Shown here piece by piece: positions 8,901-16,352 of a stretch of DNA of 64,000 nt; position 1 is the stretch's first letter, and every line of letters starts with the position of its first letter. The DNA comes from Streptomyces sp. NRRL S-87 (lineage in GTDB: Bacteria > Actinomycetota > Actinomycetes > Streptomycetales > Streptomycetaceae): positions 1 through 64,000 of the forward strand of contig NZ_JOGB01000010.1 of the NCBI RefSeq assembly GCF_000719335.1, given 5' to 3'. The position numbers were made by a program, and so were the translations under genes. The notes under the pieces are model-generated. The model saw nothing but the letters and a program-made list of their open reading frames with translations, ran no database searches and was not told where the DNA came from.

Positions 8901-10007
8901 CTTGTTTTTGCCCTGGCCGTCATCCTCGCAGGAGCCGTACTTGCGCTCGATGTAGGAGGAGGTCAGGTCGAATCCCTCACCGACCTGGGATCCCTGGTTG
9001 TTGGTGTTCGCGGTGCGGCCGTCGATGCTGCTGGAGTTGTAGGACAGGGAGAGCGAGGGGGTCCGGCCGGCGGCGACAGGCGGCAGGCCGATCGGGTACG
9101 ACCAGGCGAACCCACCCGAGGAGGTACCCGCCTCCCACGTCGAGGATGCCGACAGAGGTGTGGCGGTGCTGGTGCCGGCGCCTCTCGCGGGGGCAGCGGC
9201 GTCTGCGGTGATGGCGAAGACGGGCGCCTGCTCAGTCGAGGAGGCTCCCGTTAGGTCCGTGCTCTTCGTACCGGCGGGTCCTGCGGCGCGCTTCGGTGCC
9301 GCGAGGGTGACGTCAGCCGTGACGGTCTGCTTGCGCACGTTGTTGCGCGACGCGAGCTTGGTGGCCGTCCGGCACTCGGGCCTCTGGGGGGTGGTCAGTG
9401 CGCACGCAGGCAGCGATACGAGCCCCAGCTGCGCAGACCAGTTGGCGCCGACCGCAGAGGCGAAGGACGAATAGTCGACAGTCAGCACAGCAGGCCCGGG
9501 TTTCTGAGGGACCGCAGTGAAGAGCACGCCAGTTATGCCAGCCTTGCGAGCTGCTTGCTGGTCCAGCACCTTTACCGCCGCGGTGCCCAGGGCAGTGGTT
9601 GCTGCAGAAGGGTCGCTCTTGGCCGTCGCCCGGCTGTGAACCTGAACGATCTGGCCCAGGCCGGAGGACCGGGCCCCCAGGGTGGGCGCGAACGTGATGG
9701 GCGCAGGCCACGCGGTCGCCTTGTTGGCGCGAGCCCGAGCAGCCATGGCCGCCGTAGCTGCCTTGGACTTGGCCAGCTGCGCCTGCACGGCTGTGGCTGC
9801 CGTCCTGTTAGCTGCGTGGATGTCCGCATCGCGCGCCGAGTAACGGGCGGGCGGGAGGTCACCGCTGTCAGCGGAAGCGGAGACCAGGGGTGCCAAGGGA
9901 CTCGGGACTGTGAGGGTGAGGGCAAGGGCACCGATGAGGGGCACATGGCGGCTGCGAGCGCGTATTGCTCGTGCCGCCCCCCTCAAGGGCATAAATGATC
10001 TATACAC
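2928..10007 (-). CDS. RHS-repeat polymorphic toxin with HINT and ParB-like nuclease tip
   Basis: A 2359-residue secreted protein. The GTG at 10007 has GGAG seven bases upstream. A Sec signal peptide (PLIGALALTLTVPSPLAPLVSASA) is followed by an SpvB-like N-terminal region (PIGLPPVAAGRTPSLSLSYN, about residue 310). A long YD/RHS repeat shell (YDALGR, YTYDDTGN) ends at the core signature DPYTGQFISVDP near residue 1900. Residues 2100-2246 are an autoproteolytic HINT/pretoxin domain: CFLAGTKVLLGDG at the start and VLVHN at the end. The last 110 residues contain DGHHRVAAAKRAG, as in ParB/sulfiredoxin-fold nucleases, so the tip is probably a DNase. The RHS shell encapsulates the toxin. The downstream overlapping gene is the likely immunity protein and the upstream LamG gene is the usual partner. 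Intact, unlike most neighbours. Confidence 0.9.
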   Translation of the reverse strand: MYRSFMPLRGAARAIRARSRHVPLIGALALTLTVPSPLAPLVSASADSGDLPPARYSARDADIHAANRTAATAVQAQLAKSKAATAAMAARARANKATAWPAPITFAPTLGARSSGLGQIVQVHSRATAKSDPSAATTALGTAAVKVLDQQAARKAGITGVLFTAVPQKPGPAVLTVDYSSFASAVGANWSAQLGLVSLPACALTTPQRPECRTATKLASRNNVRKQTVTADVTLAAPKRAAGPAGTKSTDLTGASSTEQAPVFAITADAAAPARGAGTSTATPLSASSTWEAGTSSGGFAWSYPIGLPPVAAGRTPSLSLSYNSSSIDGRTANTNNQGSQVGEGFDLTSSYIERKYGSCEDDGQGKNKFDLCWKYDNASLVLNGKATELVKDESDATGRKWRLKDDDASQVFHDTGADSTDDGDTTTDPNDKDGEYWRVITGDGTTYTFGLNKLPGAPDTDRTNSVWTVPVYGDDAGEPGYSKGATFSGRSVQQAWRWNLDLVQDLRGNASSYWYTKEGNYYAKNGDKTNLGSYTRGGYLKEIKYGQRTDALFTGIASGKVTFTYAERCFAASCSTLNEDTADNWPDVPFHAICSSTETDCQATGPSFFTRKRLTNIDTYVWSTDAEPDAFAPVDSYALTQEYLDGGDLGDTSDKSLTLKSLKHTPKHGAAIKVEPVDFTYQMRENRVDGARDNVVPLNRPRILTITSETGAVTTVTLSEASECTAGMAKPAEDQNTLPCYPVWWPVHGLGPELDWFHKYRVLEVSTADARGDSATAQTTYEYANPAWHYNDDPLTPEKERTWSNWRGYGKVTTYRGSTGTARTKTVQVFMQGMNGDRLKTTDAKTDTPRRAATVTPVDIDGSGPISITAWVDNDQYAGYLRQQVTYNGSVPIASTINNPYSDQTAVQHKSYADVESYYVRTQRIYQYTYLTATDSWRRTHTDFSFDSYGMPYRVSAAGDSNKTGDETCTLTWYARNPGIGLTNLTSRTRTVTGLCTDSAGALITDDKLDLPASLTTRGDVISDTATVYDDATVTGWTNGRIPTKGLPTWSGRAKAYPAASGTSARTPLEDGGWATTGTISYDALGRPVAVTNAAGDTTTTKYTPADKGPLTAQSVTGPKLATNGQQHAVYTYLDPAFGSITQSYDSNLKLTETTYDALGRVTATWLPNRNRDSGQSASATYTYSMGRDTNPWASQSTLRADGETYRTNYTISDSLLRPLQTQSPAAIKGRLLTDTRYDSRGLVVDSRADVYDADKDPDSTYDPVGIGESPVRTLTAYDGAARPTTSEFQVQGVKQWATNTSYTGDSIATTAVDGGNATRTITDALGRTTETRTYAGSNPDDTAYGATLGTAYTSVKQTYTTDGLPATNTGPDNTKWTYGYDLYGRLRTSSDPDRGTSTTHYTALDQISSVDDALGNTVLYDYDELGRKTGMWKSSRTDANKLAAWTYDSLLKGLPTASIRYEGGTTGDKYIKEVTEYDSMSRPITNRLTIPSDDPLVTSGAIKATTEYGLTYRLDGQVTQLFHPAAAGLATEVVGIGYNSYDLPTKVGGTSGYVSSVTYTEYGEPWATDLARSEAVGVAKARISNTYEAGTRRLHTTTISDETHPGPLQNLTYSYDQAGNVLSIADPASPISAADYQCFTYDGQRRLTESWTPKTNDCTAANRTTANLGGAAPYWKSYTYTPGGQRASETTHTATSTTNRTYCYDPARPHALTATTTGSSCTGLTPQYTYDDTGNTLKRLQTPSSTTSQTLNWNTEGKLSKVAEGTDTTTYVYDADGELLIRRNTGGDTVLYAGDTEVHLEGAKKWANRYYTVGGRRIAVRSSESGTSKVSFLGGDHHGTSNVSIDSSEDQTAAKRFITPFGAPRGDAVGTWPDDKRFLGKTADTDTVLTHVDAREYDPYTGQFISVDPILSLGQHQSLNGYAYAGNNPIAFSDPDGLWCDSCNSGKGWTRPDGGTDVNGKDDGGGYTDTGQIRGTGGKGSTKPTTKLEDLRNGAPGPLPEDLARQWLKKGYPSQAQMQATNGAAYEYLSQELNLELYYREQCTGAAGPSMGTCMKIRDFYDGWKHVKGIDTVETCPICENVGFQILMVHVSARMGGPCQKCFLAGTKVLLGDGSSKNIEEMKVGDTVKATDPITGKTANRRVQALIITEADRKFNALTLKTQHGIEHLSATYEHPFWSPSESEWIPARDLRPGMTLRVDDGRTVVITGNRPFTKRAKTYNLTVDDLHTYYVLAGETPVLVHNSSCGSADPFSFRRTEALSGNAAKRNVDTLTASMKENGWQGDPISVAKIGDNLYVLDGHHRVAAAKRAGVDVPYRILSDSEIRARYPGGADDITTAWAEVGPDKLVNKYRKPGYR

Positions 10008-10120
10008 GGAGATGCTCCGGGAGAGGGATGTATGAGGACAGCAGCCTCAGGGACAAGTTCGAGAACAGGGTCAGTCGCACACGGGGTCGGATCAGCGTTG
10101 ACTCCGGTGGGGGTCCAACG

Positions 10121-10164
10121 GACCTGGTCAGGCCCTCGACGCGAGCGAAGGGCCCGACCAGGTC
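10121..10164 (-). terminator. Strong hairpin between LamG and RHS genes
   Basis: GACCTGGTC (from 10121) pairs with GACCAGGTC (ending 10164), and inside it GGCCCT pairs with AGGGCC, giving a long nearly continuous stem. It begins eight bases after the LamG stop and lies about 110 bases before the RHS start. It may terminate part of the LamG transcript or set the LamG:RHS ratio. Confidence 0.6.
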
Positions 10165-10171
10165 ACAGGTG

Positions 10172-13100
10172 TCAGTCCTGCGGCATCACGCGTGTCAGGA
10201 TCTGGGTGGAGTTGAAGGCGCCGGTCCACAGCCGGACCTCGCCGATCCGCCCGGGCAGGAAGTCGCCCCACTGGCCGTCGGAATAGCCCTTGCCGACGGC
10301 GAACTGGCCGCTGCCGACGGCCGCGGTGAACGACTTGCCGGTTTGGTCACCCCGGCCACCGAGGTAGAGGTAAATCTTCTTCGCTTGCGCGTCGTACACG
10401 CCTGTCACTTGGGTGGACGGGGTCTTTAGGGGCTCTGTGGCCACAGAGACAGAGGAGCTTGCGTCACGTCGACCGAAGTGCCAGATGCCAACGGCCTCCG
10501 GGACCAGCTCGCCATTGACCTCGGCTTTGTCCACTCCTGTCTTCTCGAACCAGATGCCCCACGCGGAACCGGAAGAGGTCCGCTGGCCCAAGACCTGGAC
10601 GTCGGAGTGATCCGGGCGCGCCGCCAGCTTCTGGCCGTCGATGTCCACACGGGTGGTGACCGTGAAGGAACCGGTCTCGTCCAGCGGAGGTGCTGGGATC
10701 GTGCCTGCCCCAGTGGATCCGTTCAGGATCAGATGCTCACCGCTGAGCGACGCGCCCGAGGACAGGGCCAGGTCACGGTTGTACCCGGAGGTGTCACTCA
10801 GAGTGCTGCCCGTGGTTCCCTCCGGGTTCCAGTTGGCGACCAGCTCTGCGAAGGCTCCGCCCGAGTCCGGGTCGTACAGGTTGGCGTCGGCCTTGATCTC
10901 CTCGGCGGTCAGCAGGTCCTGCCAGACGGTCACCTCGTCGATGAGGCCGGGGAAATAGTCGACCCAGCTTCCGCGGTACTTGATGCGTCCGAACGACAGC
11001 GGTCCATTCGCGTCTACAGGGGGGTTCTTGACCTCGACTTCGTCCTGCTTCTCACCGTTGATGTAGAGGCGGAGCATGTGCGAGTAACCGCTGTAGCTCG
11101 CCGTGATGTGCGTCCAGACCCCGGCAACTGCAGGGCGCGTAGCCATCGCCACGTTCGTGCTGATGTCCGCGCTCGCGTCATCAGCCGTGGGCACACGCAC
11201 CGACCACGTGGCTCCGGCGTGGTGTGAGATGGACACGCCACTCATGAAGTTCGCCGCCTGCCCGACGACCGAGAACGTCTTGTCCACGCGGTCCGGGCGA
11301 ACCCAAGCGGAGATCGTGTAGGACGACTGGGTGTCGACGATGCGTCCCTTGGTTGCCGCGTAGCCGTCGGTGCCGTCGGACTTCAGAGCACGGTCCTCGA
11401 AGCTGTACTCGGGGACCCAGCCGCGTCGACCGTCACTTGGACGAGACGCGCTGCCACCGAGCGAGGCGGCATCGTCGGCATCCGCCCCGAGTGCGGCCTT
11501 TGCCGGATCAACGGTGAGCGGGTTGGTGTCCAGCGCTGGCCCTGAGGTCTCGTTGAAGTTCCAGTGCGCCACGGGCGCAGCGCGGCGGGCCACATTGAAC
11601 TTGACTGTCGTCTGGGTACTCCACTTGAAGCCGTCGTAGGCCTTCACGGCGAGAGTGACGAGCCCTGACCGGTTCGGCGCCAGCGTCACCTCGGCCGTCG
11701 CGCCCTGGATCGGAGCGGACCACGTTTCGTTGATGCTGGTATCAAGCCGGTACCGGTATGCGGTGTTCGTGTCTCCGGCAGCCGGCTTGAACGTGAAGTC
11801 TCCACCCCGGCCGGGACCTCCCTTGGCGGTGCAGTCCTTCTCGCAGTCGGTGTACGGCGAGCCGATCTCGACCACAGGCGGCTTGGGCGCTGTGGTGTCC
11901 ACCTTGAAGTAGCAGGCGGCTGAGAGCGGCCCTCCCCAGTACTGGGACGAGCCGTTGTACGTCCGCACCCAGGCGATGTACCGGTAGAGAGGGCCGTCGA
12001 CCAGGTTCACCTGCGAGTCACCCGCAACGGGGTCGCCATCGGTGGTATTGGGGGACTCGGTGGCCCCGACACGCGACCAGCCGCCGTCACTGTTCTGCTT
12101 GTCGACGACCATCATGACGCGCAGATTGGTCTCGCCCTCGCCACCGGGTGCGGTCTGCGCCCGCGCCCGCAGTCTGGGCTTGGTCTCGTCGATGACCATG
12201 GGGTCATTGAGGTTCTTGGCGCAGTCCCCGTCCGCGCCCCCTTCATTGACTGCAACGTCTGTCGGCAGGCCGGGCCGCCCTACGTATTTCACGCTCAGCA
12301 CCGCATCGTTGCGGAAGCGCTTCCAGGCAGTGGCGTCGGACTCGTCCTCCGCCCGCAGCTCGAGGGTCAGCCTGTCGAACTTGCCGTCGGCGAAGTCCCG
12401 GACCGTCGGCGTGAGGTTCTCGTCCGGCTCGTCGGGGTTGTCGTTGAACTCGATGGGGGCAGTGGGTGAGTTCGGATCGCACAAGGAGCCACGGCCGGCG
12501 GACACCCAGCGATCGCCGAGCAGGTCCTGATAGGCGGGCTTGGTCGCCCAGGTCGTCGACTTCGTGATCTCCGTCGCGGTACGCACGAGCAACACGTTGC
12601 GCGGGTCGCATTGGAACGCCCACGGCTCCGTGATCCGGAAGGTGGCGTCCAGCACGATCTTGCCCTGCAGTTTCGTGGGCGTGAACTCGAAGTACAGGCG
12701 CTGGACGTAGCCGGACCCACAGACGTAGCCGTTCCAGGTGCCGCACTTGCCGACGCCCTTGCCCTGGTTGTCGTCGTCGTTGCCCCAGCCGTAGATCTCG
12801 ACGCCGTCGTTGCGCAGCAGCGTGCGCTCGACTTCGTTGGACTCGATGGGCGGGTCGATGTAGATCGGGAAGGCTGACGCGGCTGTCGTCGAGAGCATGC
12901 CCGGGTCAGGGATGATCGTGACTGAGTCGTGGTCCACCTCTACCGGGACATCGGCCTTGGCGTCGTCCTGGTCCGGGCCGTCCAGGGGCGACTCGCCCGC
13001 TGCCGCAGTCGCAGGTACGTCAGGCGCCTGGTCCGCCACGGCCGCCACCGGCACCGCAGCAGGTGCTGCGGCTGGCTTCGAGGTGAAAGCCTCCGTCTCG

Positions 13101-13885
13101 GCTTGGGCCGTCTCGGCTTCTGTCGGGCCGGTAGCGCCGCTGTCCGTGCCTGCGTCGCCTCGGGAGTCCCACATCAGGGCCGGCGGCGCCGTGAACACGA
13201 CCTCGCCGTCGCTGTCGGACGCGGTGAACCCGCCCTCCTTGGAACCGGCGACGGTGAGACCTTCGGACTCCATCGCGAACTCGATACGCTTGAGTGCCGG
13301 ATTGGCCGCTGCCTCCTGCGTCTTGACGACGAGGACCTCACGGTAGCCCTCGAGCGTGGCGGTCATCCGCAGGTCGACACCAGGAAGGACCTCCCGGTAC
13401 GTGGCGTTCGGGCCATCGAGGACCGGTCTGGGTAGGGTGCCGGGCCAGCCCAGAGAAAGGGAACGGTTGCCCTTCTCCAGCTCGACCAGATCCTCCCCTG
13501 CACCTCCGTTCGAGAAGCTGACGTCCACCACCGCGGCCTTGGGGCCGACCGTGCCATCCGCGCGCAACTCGAGCGTCGCATCAGGGGTCGCCCAGCTGCC
13601 CTCGGCCGTCTTGACGCGGATCGGGACTGCCGACTGTTCCAGTTGGAACGACTCTCCGTCGGGATTGGCATACGTGGTGGTGAACTCACTCCGTTCGCCG
13701 ACTACCTCGACAGGCTTCCCGGATTCCTCCGCAAGATCGAGGGCACGCTCGGCCTCCGACAGCGGCACCGTAGGACTCGTGTTCGCGGCCTGGGCCCCGT
13801 GGGCGGGTGCCATGCCCATCACCAGCGCAGCACCGAGGGCCGCGCTCAGCACGGGACGAATTCGTTTATAGCGTCTTTCGGCCAT
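10172..13885 (-). CDS. Secreted LamG / DNRLRE-domain protein, RHS partner
   Basis: About 1237 residues. ATG 13885 (MAERRYKRIRP) is chosen because GGGGAG sits just upstream; an upstream GTG at 13948 has no good site. A signal peptide (LSAALGAALVMGMAPAHGAQA) is followed by a beta-rich region (residues 60-250), a DNRLRE-like stretch (about 330-520, DATFRITE and LLVRTATEITKSTTWATKP), Ig-like segments, and two LamG/concanavalin-like domains (about 770-1000 and 1020-1230, each ending PGLIDEVTVW or PGRIGEVRLW). Large LamG proteins of this type commonly sit directly upstream of RHS genes in Streptomyces. The role is inferred: surface display or carbohydrate binding that helps deliver or anchor the RHS toxin. 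Confidence 0.85.
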   Translation of the reverse strand: MAERRYKRIRPVLSAALGAALVMGMAPAHGAQAANTSPTVPLSEAERALDLAEESGKPVEVVGERSEFTTTYANPDGESFQLEQSAVPIRVKTAEGSWATPDATLELRADGTVGPKAAVVDVSFSNGGAGEDLVELEKGNRSLSLGWPGTLPRPVLDGPNATYREVLPGVDLRMTATLEGYREVLVVKTQEAAANPALKRIEFAMESEGLTVAGSKEGGFTASDSDGEVVFTAPPALMWDSRGDAGTDSGATGPTEAETAQAETEAFTSKPAAAPAAVPVAAVADQAPDVPATAAAGESPLDGPDQDDAKADVPVEVDHDSVTIIPDPGMLSTTAASAFPIYIDPPIESNEVERTLLRNDGVEIYGWGNDDDNQGKGVGKCGTWNGYVCGSGYVQRLYFEFTPTKLQGKIVLDATFRITEPWAFQCDPRNVLLVRTATEITKSTTWATKPAYQDLLGDRWVSAGRGSLCDPNSPTAPIEFNDNPDEPDENLTPTVRDFADGKFDRLTLELRAEDESDATAWKRFRNDAVLSVKYVGRPGLPTDVAVNEGGADGDCAKNLNDPMVIDETKPRLRARAQTAPGGEGETNLRVMMVVDKQNSDGGWSRVGATESPNTTDGDPVAGDSQVNLVDGPLYRYIAWVRTYNGSSQYWGGPLSAACYFKVDTTAPKPPVVEIGSPYTDCEKDCTAKGGPGRGGDFTFKPAAGDTNTAYRYRLDTSINETWSAPIQGATAEVTLAPNRSGLVTLAVKAYDGFKWSTQTTVKFNVARRAAPVAHWNFNETSGPALDTNPLTVDPAKAALGADADDAASLGGSASRPSDGRRGWVPEYSFEDRALKSDGTDGYAATKGRIVDTQSSYTISAWVRPDRVDKTFSVVGQAANFMSGVSISHHAGATWSVRVPTADDASADISTNVAMATRPAVAGVWTHITASYSGYSHMLRLYINGEKQDEVEVKNPPVDANGPLSFGRIKYRGSWVDYFPGLIDEVTVWQDLLTAEEIKADANLYDPDSGGAFAELVANWNPEGTTGSTLSDTSGYNRDLALSSGASLSGEHLILNGSTGAGTIPAPPLDETGSFTVTTRVDIDGQKLAARPDHSDVQVLGQRTSSGSAWGIWFEKTGVDKAEVNGELVPEAVGIWHFGRRDASSSVSVATEPLKTPSTQVTGVYDAQAKKIYLYLGGRGDQTGKSFTAAVGSGQFAVGKGYSDGQWGDFLPGRIGEVRLWTGAFNSTQILTRVMPQD

Positions 13886-14219
13886 ACTCCCCACCAAAAC
13901 GGTCTTAAGGACCTTCCCCTGGCCCTGCACATCACCTGGATTGATCACAGGTGGTCGGGCTCAAGGTAAAGCACACGTAAGACCGCAGCCGGACGGCCTC
14001 CTCTTGTTGCGCAATACACCCCAGGAACAAAGGGTTCGCGGCTTCGACACCCAAGGGCCGCATTCAGGCGGTTCACCTGGAGGATGCAGTCCGTAGCAGG
14101 GTGGGCGATGTGGGCGATTCACGCGGGTTGTGGCCGGCAGGGGCATGCCGCACCCCGGCGAGATGTGTGATTCCATCTCCTGATCACTTGGCCTTGCGAT
14201 TGGATCCGGGGGGATCTCG
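13886..14219. promoter_or_regulatory. Divergent intergenic region
   Basis: 334 bases between the divergent starts of the LamG gene (minus) and the FG-GAP gene (plus). No convincing gene is seen on either strand. It must contain both promoters, but I cannot pick out -35/-10 pairs with confidence. A G-run (GGGGGGAT) just before 14220 serves as the ribosome binding site of the plus-strand gene. Confidence 0.5.
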
Positions 14220-15713
14220 ATGAATGTGCGTGACCTGGGAGCCCTTTCCTTGTGCTCTCTGGCCCTGCTTGCGACGACATGTCCCGCTTCGGCGAGCACC
14301 AGTGATGGTCCCAGGACGTCCGCGCTGCCGGCGGCGGCCGGGAGCTCCGCTCCCGACTTCAACGGTGACGGTTTTTCCGATATCGCGGTCAGCGCGACGC
14401 AAGCGGTGATCAACGGCCACGAGTGGGCCGGCGCCATCGGGGTGCTGTACGGGTCTGCCACCGGGGTCCGCAAGGAGAACGCCGCTGTGATCACCGAGGC
14501 CAGCCCTGGTGTGCCGGGGACTCCGGGATACGGCCACGGTTGGGGCGAGGTCCAAGGGCACGGCGACTTCGACGGGGACGGCTTCGACGACCTGTTGATA
14601 CGCGGCCGGAAGCTGTCCAAGGACTACCAGTACATGGTGCTGTGGGGGAGCGGGTCCGGCCTGTCCGGCGGGACTGTGGTCCCATCCGGCGAGCCGTCCA
14701 TGACGGTCTCCCGCATGGGATCCGGCCGGGTGTCCGTTGCCGACGTGAACGGAGACGGAATCGCCGACATCGCCGGCAACGGCTACCGAGGGGTAGCGGA
14801 GCAAACCACCGGTGGACTGCGCACCATGGTGGGACCCTTCAGCCGCACCACCGGCAAGCCGGCCACGACGAAGTTCTACGGGACTTCGGACCTCGACGAC
14901 CTCATGGCGAACTACCCGGCCGTGGGCGACATCACCGGTGACGGCCGCGCCGACGTCGTCACTCAGGTCGTCGACTACAACCGCAAGATCACGAACATCG
15001 TCTACAAGGGGACGGCCACCGGCACCTTCGTCAAGGGCAACTCCCTGCCCGCGGAATGGGGCAAGCCCGGCTTGTGGCGCAACGGCTCCTTCGGTGACAT
15101 CAACGCCGACGGCTACCAGGACTTCGTCGCGGGCACCGCGGCCGACACCGTCGACGACCACATCGGACGCCTGAACGTCGCCTACGGCGGCCCCAAGGGC
15201 TTCAGCACCACCATCCCAGCCCAGACCTACCGCCAGTCCACCCCCGGCGTCCCCGGCACCAACCAGGAACACGACGACTGGGCCGCCGCCGTCTCCATCG
15301 GCGACACCGACGGCGACGGCTACCAGGACGTCGTCATCGGCGCCCGGAACGAGACCGCCGCCGACGGCACCCGGCTCGCCGGCGCCGTCACCATCCTGCG
15401 CGGCAGCGCCAAGGGCCTCACGACCACCGGCGCCACGCGCATCACCCAGGACACCTCCGGCGTGCCCACCACGAGCGAGTACTACGACGTCTTCGGCGAA
15501 GCCGTCAGCGCGGTCGACACCGACAACGACGGACGCAGCGAGGTCTTCGTCGGCGGCCCCGGACAGGACCACTTCGGCGGCCGCGTCTGGCGCCTGCCCA
15601 CCGGCCCGGCCGGCGTCACCGGCACAGGAGCGACCTCCTTCAAGCTGACCGACCTCGCCACCCTCACCGGCGCAGTCGGAAAGGCCGAATTCGGCACCCT
15701 TCTCACCCAGTGA
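14220..15713 (+). CDS. Secreted FG-GAP / integrin-alpha-like repeat protein
   Basis: 497 residues from ATG 14220 behind a G-rich site. A signal peptide (LCSLALLATTCPASAS) is followed by about seven FG-GAP repeats. Each contains a calcium-binding DxDGDG-type loop (DFNGDGFSD, DFDGDGFDD, DVNGDGIAD, DINADGYQD, DTDGDGYQD, DTDNDGRSE). These fold as a beta-propeller like the integrin alpha head. Many Streptomyces secrete such proteins; the ligand is unknown. It is divergent from the LamG/RHS locus and probably unrelated in function. The reading frame is intact. Confidence 0.85.
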   Translation: MNVRDLGALSLCSLALLATTCPASASTSDGPRTSALPAAAGSSAPDFNGDGFSDIAVSATQAVINGHEWAGAIGVLYGSATGVRKENAAVITEASPGVPGTPGYGHGWGEVQGHGDFDGDGFDDLLIRGRKLSKDYQYMVLWGSGSGLSGGTVVPSGEPSMTVSRMGSGRVSVADVNGDGIADIAGNGYRGVAEQTTGGLRTMVGPFSRTTGKPATTKFYGTSDLDDLMANYPAVGDITGDGRADVVTQVVDYNRKITNIVYKGTATGTFVKGNSLPAEWGKPGLWRNGSFGDINADGYQDFVAGTAADTVDDHIGRLNVAYGGPKGFSTTIPAQTYRQSTPGVPGTNQEHDDWAAAVSIGDTDGDGYQDVVIGARNETAADGTRLAGAVTILRGSAKGLTTTGATRITQDTSGVPTTSEYYDVFGEAVSAVDTDNDGRSEVFVGGPGQDHFGGRVWRLPTGPAGVTGTGATSFKLTDLATLTGAVGKAEFGTLLTQ

Positions 15714-15967
15714 GCAGCGACGCCATCCAATGAGGTCTACACGGCCAATGTCTCACCTGGGTGGTCGACGGTTGAGCAGTCCAGGAGTCAGCCGCCGCAA
15801 CGCGGCCGGCACATGCCTTGTCCCGGCTGCCTGCTACAAAGAGCTGGCGTGGCCCTCCTCATCGCGGCTCTTCTCCGATCCATCCGTTTTCTCGCACCTG
15901 GTGGCCCCACGCGGACTGGAAGTCATCCGGCTAGCAGCTCCACTTGCTTAAAACACCTCGGCACGCG

Positions 15968-16230
15968 GTGACGGTTGCCGTCGCGGCTGCTTGCATCAGC
16001 GGACTGCTGGCGCTCTCCCCGGCGTGGATGATGCAATCCTTGCCTACCAGGCCAGCTTCACGACCGGTCCGCTGATCGCGGATCGGTACACCCTGTACGC
16101 CGGCCAACGCATGTCCGGCGGCTGTATCGCCTGAGTACGAGTGCCTGGGTGGAATGCGTACGCGACGGCTACCCGGACTGCACGGCGCAAAACACCCACC
16201 CGCGATCAACCCACTCACCGCCCCGGCCCC
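15968..16230 (+). pseudogene. Small secreted protein remnant
   Basis: From GTG 15968 one frame reads as a signal peptide (VAVAAACISGLLALSPAW). After a shift near 16025 another frame reads DDAILAYQASFTTGP then RYTLYAGQRMSGG, and a third reads LYRLSTSAWVECVRDGYPDC. The middle part recalls secreted lectin-like proteins, but I do not recognise the family with confidence. At least two frameshifts are needed, so it is not functional as written. The rest of 15714-16352 shows nothing else. Confidence 0.4.
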
Positions 16231-16352
16231 CTCACCGTTTCGGCCAACCGTTCGTTTAGGATCACGCCATCTCAGCGGGGGCCACCGAGCAGTTCGGCGC
16301 GCACGCGCCCGGTCCGGCACGGGCTCCCGCGCATTCGCCCCGGAGGGCCGCC

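Noticed and set aside
15931..16320. Minus-strand 129-codon frame in the gap before the FlgD-like gene
   Set aside because: No ribosome site or recognisable motifs; the plus strand shows better evidence of a decayed secreted protein.
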